A stretch of 64,000 bases of DNA from Bryobacterales bacterium F-183 (GCA_016865505.2 AP025252.1:2914001-2978000); one strand, 5' to 3'; numbered from the stretch's first letter, positions 17,596 through 28,291 are shown. Notes: generated from the letters alone by a model not told the origin. Translations and numbers: made by a program.

Positions 17596-18809
17596 GAAGC
17601 TGTCGTCGTACGAATCCGCTTCGATGACCGAAAGAACACTGCCAACAGCAGCAAAATCACAGTCGACAACGCCGCGGACGACAGCCAGAACGCCTTCCAA
17701 TTCCGGACCTCGCCCACCGTGAACGAATCAATCGTCCACCCGGAAAATAGCGACCCCAAAAACATCCCCACGCCGTACGTCAGAAACATCACCAGCCCCT
17801 GTGCCGTACCTCGCAAATGCGCTGGCGCCTCCTGATCTGTATAGATCTGCCCCGTCATAAAGAAGAAGTCGTAACAGATCCCATGCAGCAGAATCGCGCC
17901 ATAAAGCAGCCACATCAAATCGCCCGCATTGCCGTACGCCAACATCGCATACCGCAAAGACCAGGACGCCAAGCCCAGTAACAAAATCCACTTGAGTGAC
18001 AGCGCCCGGAAGATAAACGGCATCGCCAACATCATCAACACTTCGGACACCTGCCCCAATGTCATCTTGCCGGCCGCATTCACGACACCCACTTCATTCA
18101 AATATGCATTCGTGAAAGAGAAGTAAAACGCCAGCGGAATACAAGCCAATACGGACGCGATGACAAACACCGCAAACGTACGGTCCTTCATCATCACCAG
18201 CGCGTCAAACCCGATGGCCGATCTCCAGTTGAACGCCTCATCTTTGGCCTTGGGTGGCGTATGCGGCAGCGAGAACGAGTACAGTCCCATCACCACCGAC
18301 GCCCCGGCAGAAATCAAAAAAGCCATCGACGATCGCTCTAACCCGAACCCGCCGATCACCTGATTCACCGCAATATGACCCAACGTCGCAAACAGCCGTA
18401 TCCGCGGAAAATCTGTAGACGCATTCGCGACATTTCGCAACGTCAGCGTGTTCGTCAGCGCCAGGGTAGGGAAGAAGCACAGGCAGTACGCCAGCATCAG
18501 CAGGTACACGCTGGTAAACGTCGTCGCCGTCGACACCAGGTACAGCAGCACCGCCCCGATCAGGTGCAGCGACCCCAACACGCGCTCGGACGCAAAGTAT
18601 CGGTCCGCAATCAGCCCCACCAGAAAGGGCGAAATCATGCACGCCAGCGCCGAAGTACCAAACACCGCCCCCGCTTCCGTACCCGAAAACTTCAACGTCT
18701 GCGTGAGGTACGTATTGATCGTCACGTACCACGCCCCCCACACGACGTAGTTCAGAAACATCATCAAACTGAGGCGGGCACCGACACCACTGGCTGCTTG
18801 CTGCGGCAT
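17592..18809 (-). CDS. MFS nucleoside:H+ symporter (NupG-like)
   Basis: A 405-residue permease with about 12 hydrophobic helices. ARLSLMMFLNYVVWGAWYVTINTYL and later GLIADRYFASERVLG are signature segments of the nucleoside:H+ symporter (NupG/XapB) family, and ending DFFFMTGQIYTDQEAPAHLRGTAQGL fits its second half. It imports nucleosides across the inner membrane. ATG at 18809 gives the family N-terminus; a further 12 codons upstream are open. A purine nucleoside permease (28.5 kb) and a nucleoside-hydrolase-like gene (51.5 kb) are in the same window but not in the same operon. Confidence 0.9.
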   Translation of the reverse strand: MPQQAASGVGARLSLMMFLNYVVWGAWYVTINTYLTQTLKFSGTEAGAVFGTSALACMISPFLVGLIADRYFASERVLGSLHLIGAVLLYLVSTATTFTSVYLLMLAYCLCFFPTLALTNTLTLRNVANASTDFPRIRLFATLGHIAVNQVIGGFGLERSSMAFLISAGASVVMGLYSFSLPHTPPKAKDEAFNWRSAIGFDALVMMKDRTFAVFVIASVLACIPLAFYFSFTNAYLNEVGVVNAAGKMTLGQVSEVLMMLAMPFIFRALSLKWILLLGLASWSLRYAMLAYGNAGDLMWLLYGAILLHGICYDFFFMTGQIYTDQEAPAHLRGTAQGLVMFLTYGVGMFLGSLFSGWTIDSFTVGEVRNWKAFWLSSAALSTVILLLLAVFFRSSKRIRTTTAS

Positions 18810-18862
18810 AAGAGTTGAGTGTACCCGGTTCCCAATCCGGAACAAGATGTCATCATGCAGAG

Positions 18863-19789
18863 ATGACTCCCGCCGCCTTCCTCCACCTCGTCGCCTCTGG
18901 AACCATCGAGGAAGTGCGTCAAGCCCTCGCCGACTATCCGGACCTCGTCAACGCCAACGCGCCCCATCCGTTCTGGGGTGGACAGCCGCAGCCCTTGCAC
19001 ATCGCGATCGAAAACCGTCGCGACGACATCTTCACCCTGCTCCTGGACCTCGGCGCGGACCCCGCAGGCCGCAACGATGAATACGACCACTGGTCCCCGC
19101 GGATGCTCGCTCTCCAACGCAACCGTCCGGACTACGCTGCAGAACTCCAGCGGCGCGGCGCGCCAATGCACCTCGCTGAAGCACTACTTGCCGGTAACGA
19201 CAACCTCACCTTCGACCCCAACGCTCCCGTCCCCAACAACGGCTCCTGGCTGAACTTCGCGCGCACCACCCAAGCCATCGACCTCCTGCTCGCCGCCGGC
19301 GCCCCCGCGGACCTCAAAGACAAGTGGGAACAAACCCCCGCCGACGCCTTCATCGCCCTAGGACCCGCCGGCGTTCCACTCCTCAGCCATCTCAAAGCCA
19401 AGGTCCCCGAACTCCAACTCACCCCGGCTCAACACGCCCGCCTCGGCGATCTCGAATTGCTCAAGGCCTTCCCGCAAGCCCAGTTGCAGGACCCGGCTGT
19501 CCTCCACGCCGCCACCGAAGGCCGCCACCGCGACCTCATCCGCTGGTTGATCACCGATCAAGACGTCGACCCCAACATCCGCCGTCCCGACAAATCCCAG
19601 CAAACGCCCCTGCACGAAGCGGCGTGGCTCGGCGACCTAGAAACCGTGGAACTCCTCCTCTCCCTCGGCGCCGACCCCACTCTCCGTGACCTCGAACATG
19701 ACGCGACGCCTCTTGAATGGGCGCAGACCGCCATTCAATTTACGGGCAACCAGGCCTGCCACGCCGTGGTCACCCGCCTCAAGAACTAA
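18863..19789 (+). CDS. Ankyrin-repeat protein
   Basis: A 308-residue protein without signal peptide, built from degenerate N-terminal and clearer C-terminal ankyrin repeats: QPLHIAIENRRDDIFTLLLDLGADP near residue 45 and TPLHEAAWLGDLETVELLLSLGADP near residue 255, with AIDLLLAAGAPADLKDKW between. It is likely to be a cytoplasmic protein-protein interaction module; the partner is unknown. ATG at 18863 gives the repeat-containing frame; 16 upstream codons are open but not conserved-looking. Its TAA interlocks with the TAG of the cupin gene. Confidence 0.87.
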   Translation: MTPAAFLHLVASGTIEEVRQALADYPDLVNANAPHPFWGGQPQPLHIAIENRRDDIFTLLLDLGADPAGRNDEYDHWSPRMLALQRNRPDYAAELQRRGAPMHLAEALLAGNDNLTFDPNAPVPNNGSWLNFARTTQAIDLLLAAGAPADLKDKWEQTPADAFIALGPAGVPLLSHLKAKVPELQLTPAQHARLGDLELLKAFPQAQLQDPAVLHAATEGRHRDLIRWLITDQDVDPNIRRPDKSQQTPLHEAAWLGDLETVELLLSLGADPTLRDLEHDATPLEWAQTAIQFTGNQACHAVVTRLKN

Positions 19790-20253
19790 CCAACAAACTC
19801 CACGCGGTACTTCGGAGCCAACTCGCGAGACTTGCCCGGCCGCTCCGCTGGCGCGACAGCCATTACTTCCCGAAAGAACTCGTCCTGTCCGGCCGGCGAG
19901 CATATGCAAATCAACTTCGCCGTACCACCGGACACATTCTGAAACCGATGCGGCGCGTTCGCCGGGATGTTCACCGTCTCCCCCGCTCGTATCACCGCGG
20001 TCGCCCCGCGGAACGTCGCCTCAATCTCGCCCTCCACGATGACAAAGGTCTCTTCAAAGTCGTGCCGATGCATCGGTGGACCCCCGCCTGGCGGCACCAC
20101 CATCTCTACAATGCAGAACTTCCCGTTCGTCTGCGCCCCGCTCACCGTGATCGTGTATGTACCACCGGCAATCCCCATCGGCTCCACGTCACCGGGTCGA
20201 AAGTGCGCCAGCGTGCGATTCAAATCATCATCCGGCAATGTCACAATGCTCAT
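19786..20253 (-). CDS. Cupin-domain protein
   Basis: A 155-residue single-domain cupin. The first metal-binding motif is seen in PPGGGPPMHRHDFEETFVIVEGE (two histidines and a glutamate) and the second in GETVNIPANAPHRFQNVSG (one histidine). Small cupins of this kind may be dioxygenases, isomerases or sugar-binding proteins; no substrate can be inferred. It is divergent from the ATP synthase operon across 225 bases. Confidence 0.9.
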   Translation of the reverse strand: MSIVTLPDDDLNRTLAHFRPGDVEPMGIAGGTYTITVSGAQTNGKFCIVEMVVPPGGGPPMHRHDFEETFVIVEGEIEATFRGATAVIRAGETVNIPANAPHRFQNVSGGTAKLICICSPAGQDEFFREVMAVAPAERPGKSRELAPKYRVEFVG

Positions 20254-20364
20254 ACACAGAGCTTAGGACACTCGGAAAATTCGAAGTGAACCGGACATAC
20301 AGCTCACTGTCAATCGAAGGATTAAAACGGTTTAACCATCCCGAAACTCTGCAACCTGCCCCTC

Positions 20365-20421
20365 TTCAGGTGCGTTGCTGACTTCGATTCAGCCGTGGTA
20401 TCCTACGCTTTCAGGTGCGTT
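20365..20421 (+). promoter_or_regulatory. Probable atp operon promoter with 12-base direct repeats
   Basis: TTCAGGTGCGTT occurs twice, at 20365-20376 and 20410-20421, flanking a possible sigma-70 promoter: TTGCTG (20375-20380) and TATCCT (20399-20404) with 18 bases between. The ATP synthase b' start follows at 20479. The direct repeats could bind a regulator. The rest of the 225-base gap (20254-20478) shows no gene; an AT-rich near-palindrome lies near 20321-20335. Confidence 0.4.
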
Positions 20422-20478
20422 AGCTGGGATTTCTCTGCGCGGGTTCCTCCGCCAACCGGCCCCTACTCCGCAACATCA

Positions 20479-20922
20479 ATGTCCATCGACCAAATTCTTG
20501 CCAAAGTTGGCGCGCTCATTTTGGAGTCGCTGCCCACTTTGTTCCTTGTCGTAATTCTGCATTTCTACCTCAAGGCGATGCTCTTCAAGCCGCTGGCCAA
20601 AGTTCTGGCCGAGCGCGACACCCTCACCAAGGGCGCTCGCGAAACCGCTGAAGCCAGCATCCGCCGCGCGGAAGAGAAGGCGGCCGAGTTCGAAAAATCC
20701 ATCCGCGACGCCCGAAACGACCTCTATAAGGAGCAGGAAACCACGCGCAAGCAGTGGCTCTCCGAACAGACCGCTTCCATCGAACAGGCTCGTGCCAGTG
20801 CGGAAGCCAACGTGACTGCCGCTCGCGAAGAGATTCAGAAGTCGGTCGCGCAAGCCCGGCAGGACCTCTCGGCCCAAGTGGACCAGCTCGCCAATGTCAT
20901 CGCCGGACGGATTTTGGGGTAA
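20479..20922 (+). CDS. atpF: F-ATP synthase subunit b' (peripheral stalk)
   Basis: A 147-residue b-type stator subunit. An N-terminal membrane helix (ILESLPTLFLVVILHFYL) is followed by AMLFKPLAKVLAERD and a long charged coiled coil (ETAEASIRRAEEKAAEFEK and onwards). ATG at 20479 gives the family start MSIDQIL; 28 upstream codons are open but not coding-like. It is the first gene of the atp cluster, 7 bases before the second b-type gene. Two different b-type subunits imply a heterodimeric stalk. The a and c genes that normally precede it are absent. Confidence 0.9.
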   Translation: MSIDQILAKVGALILESLPTLFLVVILHFYLKAMLFKPLAKVLAERDTLTKGARETAEASIRRAEEKAAEFEKSIRDARNDLYKEQETTRKQWLSEQTASIEQARASAEANVTAAREEIQKSVAQARQDLSAQVDQLANVIAGRILG

Positions 20923-20929
20923 CGCCAAC

Positions 20930-21601
20930 ATGACCAAGAACTGGGCCATCGTTTTCCTCATCTCCTCCCTGCTCGCCGCCCTCGGCCTCGCGCAGGAACA
21001 GCACACCACTCCCGCTGCCCCCGGTCATGACCAGCCCGCCACACATGCTGGCGCAGAAGGCCACGCCCCCGGTGCCCCTGCGGAAGGTCACGCCGCTGGT
21101 GCAGAACATCACGACGCGGGCGACCCCATGATCCTCTGGAAGTGGATCAACTTCGGTATCCTCTTCATCGGCCTCGGCTACCTCGCCGCCAAGAACTTGC
21201 CTCCCTTCTTCGCCTCGCGTACCGCAGAAATCCAGCATGGCATCGCCGAAGCAGCCAAGCTCAAGGCTGAGGCAGAAGCCAAAGCTGCCGACATGGATAA
21301 GCGTATGGCGCAGCTCGGTGCGGAAATCGAATCCCTCCGCGCCAACGGCCGCAAGGAACTCGCTGCGGAAGGCGACCGTATCCGTAAGGAAACCGCCGAC
21401 GCCATCGCCAAAGTGCAGTCCCAGGCCGCTGCGGAAATCGAATCGGTCACCAAGGCTGCCCGGCAGGAACTCAAGATCTACTCCGCTCAACTCGCCATGG
21501 ACCTCGCCGAGCAGCGTATCCGCGGCAAAGTGGCCGGCGGAGAAGCCGCCCTGGTGGACAAATTCATTCGCAATCTGGAAATCAAGGGGGCCAATAACTA
21601 A
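20930..21601 (+). CDS. atpF: F-ATP synthase subunit b with signal-peptide-like N-terminus and His-rich segment
   Basis: A 223-residue b subunit. Residues 1-21 look like a cleavable signal or extra membrane helix (WAIVFLISSLLAALGLAQ). Residues 22-65 are rich in His, Ala, Gly and Pro (about nine histidines) and would face the periplasm. Then comes the usual membrane helix (ILWKWINFGILFIGLGYLAAKNL) and the coiled coil through residue 215. Normal b subunits are about 155-180 residues and lack the first 65. ATG at 20930 is 8 bases after the b' stop. The gene sits tightly before atpH. Confidence 0.88.
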   Translation: MTKNWAIVFLISSLLAALGLAQEQHTTPAAPGHDQPATHAGAEGHAPGAPAEGHAAGAEHHDAGDPMILWKWINFGILFIGLGYLAAKNLPPFFASRTAEIQHGIAEAAKLKAEAEAKAADMDKRMAQLGAEIESLRANGRKELAAEGDRIRKETADAIAKVQSQAAAEIESVTKAARQELKIYSAQLAMDLAEQRIRGKVAGGEAALVDKFIRNLEIKGANN

Positions 21602-21604
21602 GTC

Positions 21605-22150
21605 ATGGCCTCGCTCATCGCCACCCGTTACGCTGCTGCTCTCGCTGACTCGGTCACCGCTGCCGGCACTCAGGTTGTAGGTCATGCCGCTGCCGAACAG
21701 CTTCGCTCCGTCGAAGCTGCCGTACGCGAAAATGGCAGCCTTCGCGCGATCTTCCAGAACCCGGCCGTCTCAAAGCCCCGTAAGCGCGCCGTGATCGGAC
21801 GCCTTTCGGACGGCCTCGGCCTGTCGCGCCAGATCAAGAACTTCCTGTTTGTCACCGCGGACCGCGGCCGCATCGGCCAGCTCAGCGAAATCCGCGAAGC
21901 GTTTGAAGAAATCCTGGACGAACGCCTCGGCTTCGTCCGCGCCGACATCTCCTCGGCAACCGCTCTTGATGACGGTCAAAGACAGCGCCTCGAAGCTCAG
22001 TTGGCGCGTCTTGCGGCCAAGCAAATCCGCCCGCGGTATTCGGTGGATCCGTCGCTGGTTGGCGGCGTGATCGCGCGGGTCGGCTCAACGGTATATGACG
22101 GGTCCGTGCGCGGGCAGCTCGAAGTGCTGCGCCGCCGCCTCACCCGCTAA
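21605..22150 (+). CDS. atpH: F-ATP synthase subunit delta
   Basis: A 181-residue delta subunit that joins the stalk to the alpha3-beta3 head. The start ASLIATRYAAALADSV, the core IKNFLFVTADRGRIGQLSEI and the C-terminal DPSLVGGVIARVGSTVYDGSVRGQLEVLRRRL are the family blocks. It begins 4 bases after the b stop and ends 21 bases before atpA. Confidence 0.95.
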   Translation: MASLIATRYAAALADSVTAAGTQVVGHAAAEQLRSVEAAVRENGSLRAIFQNPAVSKPRKRAVIGRLSDGLGLSRQIKNFLFVTADRGRIGQLSEIREAFEEILDERLGFVRADISSATALDDGQRQRLEAQLARLAAKQIRPRYSVDPSLVGGVIARVGSTVYDGSVRGQLEVLRRRLTR

Positions 22151-22170
22151 AAGAAGGTTTTTGAAATCAC

Positions 22171-23694
<1,524 letters not shown>

Positions 23695-23703
23695 CCGACC
23701 AAG

Positions 23704-24558
<855 letters not shown>

Positions 24559-24590
24559 CACCGGCAACACTCAGTCACCTGCAGTACAAC

Positions 24591-24628
24591 AAAGGACGGA
24601 GATGCCCTCTCCGTCCTTTTCTGCTTTT
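24591..24628 (+). terminator. Intrinsic terminator of the atp operon
   Basis: AAAGGACGGAGA and TCTCCGTCCTTT form a perfect 12-base stem around TGCCC, followed by a T-rich tail (TTCTGCTTTTT). It ends the operon between atpG and serC and, because of the A-run on the other side, could also act on the minus strand. Confidence 0.93.
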
Positions 24629-24645
24629 TAGGACATCGAAAAAAT

Positions 24646-25725
24646 ATGCAAAAGCCCCAGCAAAAGCCGAAAAATCCCTGCTTCTCTTCCGGACCCTGCG
24701 CCAAGCGTCCCGGCTGGAGTTTCGCGGCTCTCGAAGACGCTGCCCTGGGGCGCTCGCACCGTGCCAAAGTCGGCAAAGCCAAGCTCAAAGAGGTCATCGA
24801 CCGCAGCAAGGCGATCCTCGGCATGCCCGCCGATTATGTCCTCGGCATCGTACCCGCCTCCGACACCGGCGCCATTGAACTGGCCCTGTGGAACCTGCTC
24901 GGCCCATCCCGCGGAGTCGATGTCTTCACGTGGGAAAGCTTCGGTTCCCTCTGGGCCGCAGACTGCAAGAAGCAACTCCAACTCCCGGACCTCCGCGTCT
25001 TCAGCGCCGACTACGGCCAACTGCCGGACCTCACGCAAGCCGACTGGGATCGCGACACCGTCTTCACCTTCAACGGCACAACCTCAGGCGTCCGCGTCCC
25101 CAACCTGGATTGGGTCGCCGCAGACCGCCGCGGCCTCTCCATCTGCGACGCGACCTCCGCCGTCTTCGCCATGGATGTCGAATGGTCCAAGGTGGACGTC
25201 GTCACCTGGTCCTGGCAAAAGGTCCTGGGAGGCGAAGGCGCCCACGGCATGATCGCATTGAGTCCCAAAGCGCTCGCCCGCCTCGAAGAACAGAAGCCCC
25301 GCGCGCTCCCTCGAATCTTCCAGCTCAACAAGGGAGTCTACGAAGGCGACACCATCAACACGCCCTCGATGCTCTGCGTGGAGGACGCCCTGGACGGCCT
25401 GAAGTGGGCGGAATCGATCGGCGGGCTCCCAGGTCTGATTGCCCGCTCCCAAGCGAACCTCAAAGCTATTGAATCCTGGGTCGCGACCTCCACCTGGGCG
25501 TCATTTCTGGCCAAGGACCCCGCCACCCGCTCCAGCACGTCCATCTGCCTCAGCACCAATGCAGACGCCAAAGCGATCGCCGCCAAGCTGGAATCGGAAG
25601 GTGTAGCCTACGACATCGGCTCCTATCGCGACGCCCCGGCCGGCCTCCGCATCTGGGGCGGAGCAACCGTCGAAACCAGCGACATAGAAGCGCTCCTCCC
25701 CTGGCTCGACTGGGCGAGTCAATAA
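24646..25725 (+). CDS. serC: Phosphoserine aminotransferase
   Basis: A 359-residue class V aminotransferase making 3-phosphoserine from 3-phosphohydroxypyruvate and glutamate. It is the alpha-proteobacterial/archaeal type rather than the E. coli type: N-terminal [34 protein letters not shown], and the PLP lysine in [15 protein letters not shown]. The C-terminus ([23 protein letters not shown]) is also that of this subgroup. ATG at 24646 lies just after the atp terminator. The next serine gene is not in the window. Confidence 0.93.
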   Translation: MQKPQQKPKNPCFSSGPCAKRPGWSFAALEDAALGRSHRAKVGKAKLKEVIDRSKAILGMPADYVLGIVPASDTGAIELALWNLLGPSRGVDVFTWESFGSLWAADCKKQLQLPDLRVFSADYGQLPDLTQADWDRDTVFTFNGTTSGVRVPNLDWVAADRRGLSICDATSAVFAMDVEWSKVDVVTWSWQKVLGGEGAHGMIALSPKALARLEEQKPRALPRIFQLNKGVYEGDTINTPSMLCVEDALDGLKWAESIGGLPGLIARSQANLKAIESWVATSTWASFLAKDPATRSSTSICLSTNADAKAIAAKLESEGVAYDIGSYRDAPAGLRIWGGATVETSDIEALLPWLDWASQ

Positions 25726-25756
25726 GCTTCACTGAATTGCCAGCATCAAGTACAAG

Positions 25757-25978
25757 ATGACGATCGCGATTGATCCAAAAGTCGGAGCTCGGCTGAATGA
25801 GAAGGCCATCGCCGAAGGACTCACTGTGGCGGCATATATCGAACGCCTTGTCCGCATCGAGGACGCTGCCGAAGCCGAACTCGAGTCGTTAGCGCTCGCG
25901 GGCATCGCATCTGGGAATTCACTCCCTGCCGAAGAAGCCTTCTGGCAAGAGCGCTACAATCGCGTCGCCAACCATTAG
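25757..25978 (+). CDS. Small ribbon-helix-helix/antitoxin-like protein, orphan
   Basis: A 73-residue protein. MTIAIDPKVGARLNEKAIAEGLTVAAYIERLV matches the beta-helix-helix layout of RHH antitoxins, followed by an acidic helix (EDAAEAELESLALAG) and a tail ending WQERYNRVANH. Tails of this kind occupy a toxin in VapB- or CopG-like pairs, but no toxin gene is adjacent on either side. It may regulate itself or have lost its partner. Confidence 0.72.
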   Translation: MTIAIDPKVGARLNEKAIAEGLTVAAYIERLVRIEDAAEAELESLALAGIASGNSLPAEEAFWQERYNRVANH

Positions 25979-26053
25979 TCGCAGCGGGATTGTGTGCATA
26001 TCCAGACCCTTTTGGCGCGATCGATTTTGGCGATCCCGTCCTAAAATAAACTC

Positions 26054-26818
26054 ATGACCAGCAAACTGGCCGGAAAACACGCCCTCGTCACGGGCGCCAG
26101 CAAGGGCGTAGGCAAAGGCATCGCACTCGAACTCGCAAAGGCAGGCGCCGAACACCTCTACATCAACTACAACTCCGACCAGGCCGGCGCCGAACAAACC
26201 AAGACCGAAATCGAAGCCCTCGGCTCCCAAGCCACGATCCTCCAGGCCAACGTCGGCAACTCCCAGGACGTCGACCGCATGTTTGCCGCCGTCCCCCGCA
26301 TCGACATCCTCGTCAACAACGCCGGCGTCCAAACCTGGAAGCCCCTCCTCGACCTCACAGAAGCTGAGTGGGACCGCGTCATCGACACCAATCTCAAAGG
26401 CGCCTTCCTCTGCACCCAGCGCGCCGCCCGCAAGATGAAGGACGCCGCTACCGGAGGCCGTATCATCAACATCGGCTCCGGCTGCAACAAGGTCGCTTTC
26501 CCCAGCCTCGTCGACTACACCGCCAGCAAAGGCGGAATTGAGATGTTCACCAAGGTTTCTGCCTGCGAACTCGGCAAGTACCGGATCGCCGTCAACTGCG
26601 TCGCCCCCGGAGCGATCGAGATCGAACGCACCAAGCATGAAGCGGGAGACTACGCCGGCACCTGGTCTAAAGTCGCCCCCCTAGGCCGCGTCGGGACCCC
26701 CGAAGACATTGGCAAAGCCGTCGTCTTCTTCGCCGGCAGCGACTCCGACTTTGTCACCGGCCAAACCCTTTGGGTGGACGGTGGCGTCTTCAGCAAGCCC
26801 TACTGGCCTTACGAATAG
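26054..26818 (+). CDS. Short-chain dehydrogenase/reductase
   Basis: A 254-residue classical SDR. The cofactor motif is TGASKGVGKGIA, followed by NNAG (residues about 90), the catalytic serine region INIGSGCNKVAF and YTASKGG with the catalytic tyrosine and lysine, and the C-terminal TGQTLWVDGG. The reaction is NAD(P)-linked oxidation or reduction of an alcohol, sugar or acyl carrier substrate; the substrate is unknown. An internal part of this gene (about 26383-26459) is copied as a relic at 27489-27566. Confidence 0.92.
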   Translation: MTSKLAGKHALVTGASKGVGKGIALELAKAGAEHLYINYNSDQAGAEQTKTEIEALGSQATILQANVGNSQDVDRMFAAVPRIDILVNNAGVQTWKPLLDLTEAEWDRVIDTNLKGAFLCTQRAARKMKDAATGGRIINIGSGCNKVAFPSLVDYTASKGGIEMFTKVSACELGKYRIAVNCVAPGAIEIERTKHEAGDYAGTWSKVAPLGRVGTPEDIGKAVVFFAGSDSDFVTGQTLWVDGGVFSKPYWPYE

Positions 26819-26879
26819 AACTTTTTCTTCGAGCGGTTTGATCATCCTCGAGCCGGGAACTCGCCTATTACGATAGCCA

Positions 26880-27479
26880 ATGAACACGTTTTCCCATTAC
26901 ATCCTCACAGCCCTCATCCTCTCGGCTGGCACCGCTTTAGCCGACCCGATCATCGGCGTAACCGCAACCTCCGCGACTACAGTGTGCTGCAGCACGTCCT
27001 ACAGCGACATCGTCAACGGCCGCGGGCTAACTTCCTACACAACCGCGGGCATTCACGACTCTAGAACTGATGCGATCCTCAACTCCAGGACAGGCAATAT
27101 CGACTTCGACCTCCATGGCACATACTGGGTCGGTTCTATAGCCGTGTGGAACGGTTCTTTCGGCGTGAAGGAGTTCTCCCTTCTGTACTCAACCGATGGT
27201 GCAACGTTTACACCGGTTTCCACAGGTCCTCACCTGTTGTCCCTTATCTCCCTCCCAACCAACACGACGGCCGAAGTATTCAACTTTGCCCCGGTTCAGG
27301 CCACGCATATGCGGATGGCTATCTTGAGCGGATACTCAATCACCAACAATACAACCCTCAAAGAGGTGATGTTCGTCAGCACCGCCGCCCCGCCTCCGTC
27401 TACACTGCCTGAGGGTGGTGGCTCGGTGGCACTTCTCAGCACCGCCGTCCTGCTCGCTTGGCGCCGTGTAAAGCGATAA
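26880..27479 (+). CDS. Exported F5/8-type-C-like protein with CTERM-like sorting tail (copy 1)
   Basis: A 199-residue secreted protein. Residues 1-21 are a signal peptide (ending GTALA). The body is a beta-rich galactose-binding (discoidin-like) domain: YWVGSIAVWNGSFGVKEFSLLYSTDG and ATHMRMAILSGY...LKEVMF. The C-terminus has a short signature PEGGGS, a hydrophobic stretch (VALLSTAVLLAW) and RRVKR, the three-part layout of PEP-CTERM/VPDSG-type exosortase substrates. It shares about 90% of residues with the second copy. No exosortase gene is in this window. A glycan-binding surface role is inferred. Confidence 0.85.
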   Translation: MNTFSHYILTALILSAGTALADPIIGVTATSATTVCCSTSYSDIVNGRGLTSYTTAGIHDSRTDAILNSRTGNIDFDLHGTYWVGSIAVWNGSFGVKEFSLLYSTDGATFTPVSTGPHLLSLISLPTNTTAEVFNFAPVQATHMRMAILSGYSITNNTTLKEVMFVSTAAPPPSTLPEGGGSVALLSTAVLLAWRRVKR

Positions 27480-27488
27480 GCGTCCAAC

Positions 27489-27566
27489 CGACACCAATCC
27501 CAAAGGCGGCCATCCTCTGCACCCAGAGCGCCGCCCGCAAGATGAAGGACGCCGCCACCGGAGGCC
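27489..27566 (+). pseudogene. Relic of the upstream SDR gene between the two CTERM-like genes
   Basis: These 78 bases align with 26383-26459 inside the SDR gene with only a few differences and one inserted base, which breaks the frame. It then joins the sequence that follows the SDR stop in the first copy (AAGAATAAAAC). It is what remains of the SDR gene in the second duplication unit. Confidence 0.88.
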
Positions 27567-27629
27567 AAGAATAAAACTTCGAGTGGTTTGATCATCCTTG
27601 AGCCAGGAACTCGCCTATTACGATAGCCA

Positions 27630-28229
27630 ATGAACACGTTTTCCCATTACATCCTCACAGCCCTCATCCTCTCGGCCGGCACCGCTTTAGCCGACCCGAT
27701 CATCGGCGTAACCGCAACCTCCGCGACTACAGTGTGCTGCGGTACGTCCCTCAGCGACATCGTCAACGGCCGCGGGCTCACTTCCTACACAACCGCCGGC
27801 ATTCACGACGATAGAGCGGATGCGATCCTCACCTCCAGGACAGGCAATATCGACTTCGACCTCCATGGCACATACTGGGTCAATTCTATAGCCGCGTGGA
27901 ACGCTGCTTTCGGCGTGAAGGAGTTCTCCCTTCTGTATTCAACCGATGGCGCAACGTTCACGCCGGTTTCCACAGGTCCTTACCTGTTGTCCCTTATCTC
28001 CCTCCCAACCAACTCGACGGCCGAAGTATTCAACTTTGCCCCGGTTCAGGCCACGCATATGCGGATGGCTATGTTGAGTGGATACTCAAGCGGTGACAGT
28101 ACATCCCTCAAAGAGGTGATGTTCGTCAGCACCGCCGCCCCGCCTCCGTCCACACTGCCTGAGGGTGGTGGCTCGGTGGCACTTCTCAGCACCGCTGTCC
28201 TGCTCGCTTGGCGCCGCGTACAGCGATAA
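27630..28229 (+). CDS. Exported F5/8-type-C-like protein with CTERM-like sorting tail (copy 2)
   Basis: The second tandem paralogue, again 199 residues with identical signal peptide and tail (PEGGGS, hydrophobic helix, RRVQR). Most differences are in exposed-looking positions (ST-YS to GT-LS near residue 38, NSR to TSR, SITNNTT to SSGDSTS near the C-terminus of the domain), with no gaps and no stops. The upstream 60 bases including the leader GAACTCGCCTATTACGATAG are nearly the same, so both copies have the same expression signals. A terminator follows, which the first copy lacks, so the first transcript probably reads through. Confidence 0.85.
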   Translation: MNTFSHYILTALILSAGTALADPIIGVTATSATTVCCGTSLSDIVNGRGLTSYTTAGIHDDRADAILTSRTGNIDFDLHGTYWVNSIAAWNAAFGVKEFSLLYSTDGATFTPVSTGPYLLSLISLPTNSTAEVFNFAPVQATHMRMAMLSGYSSGDSTSLKEVMFVSTAAPPPSTLPEGGGSVALLSTAVLLAWRRVQR

Positions 28230-28247
28230 GCGTCCAATTTCGGAAAC

Positions 28248-28291
28248 AAAGGCCTCCTCCCGTCGCTCCTAGTGAACGAGGAGGCCTTTTT
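28248..28291 (+). terminator. Intrinsic terminator after the duplicated genes
   Basis: AAAGGCCTCCTC and GAGGAGGCCTTT form a perfect 12-base stem with an 18-base loop, followed by further T residues (GGCCTTTTTCT). It serves the CTERM-like gene pair. Confidence 0.9.

Larger units (their letters stand above)
26383..28237 (+). repeat. Tandem duplication of a roughly 1.1-kb unit with a deletion in the second copy
   Basis: Unit 1 runs from inside the SDR gene (about 26383) through the first CTERM-like gene to CGTCCAA at 27481-27487. Unit 2 starts at about 27489 and ends at the same CGTCCAA at 28231-28237. Unit 2 retains 78 bases of SDR sequence and then jumps to the sequence just before the SDR stop, a net loss of about 356 bases. 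The two gene starts are exactly 750 bases apart. Confidence 0.85.
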
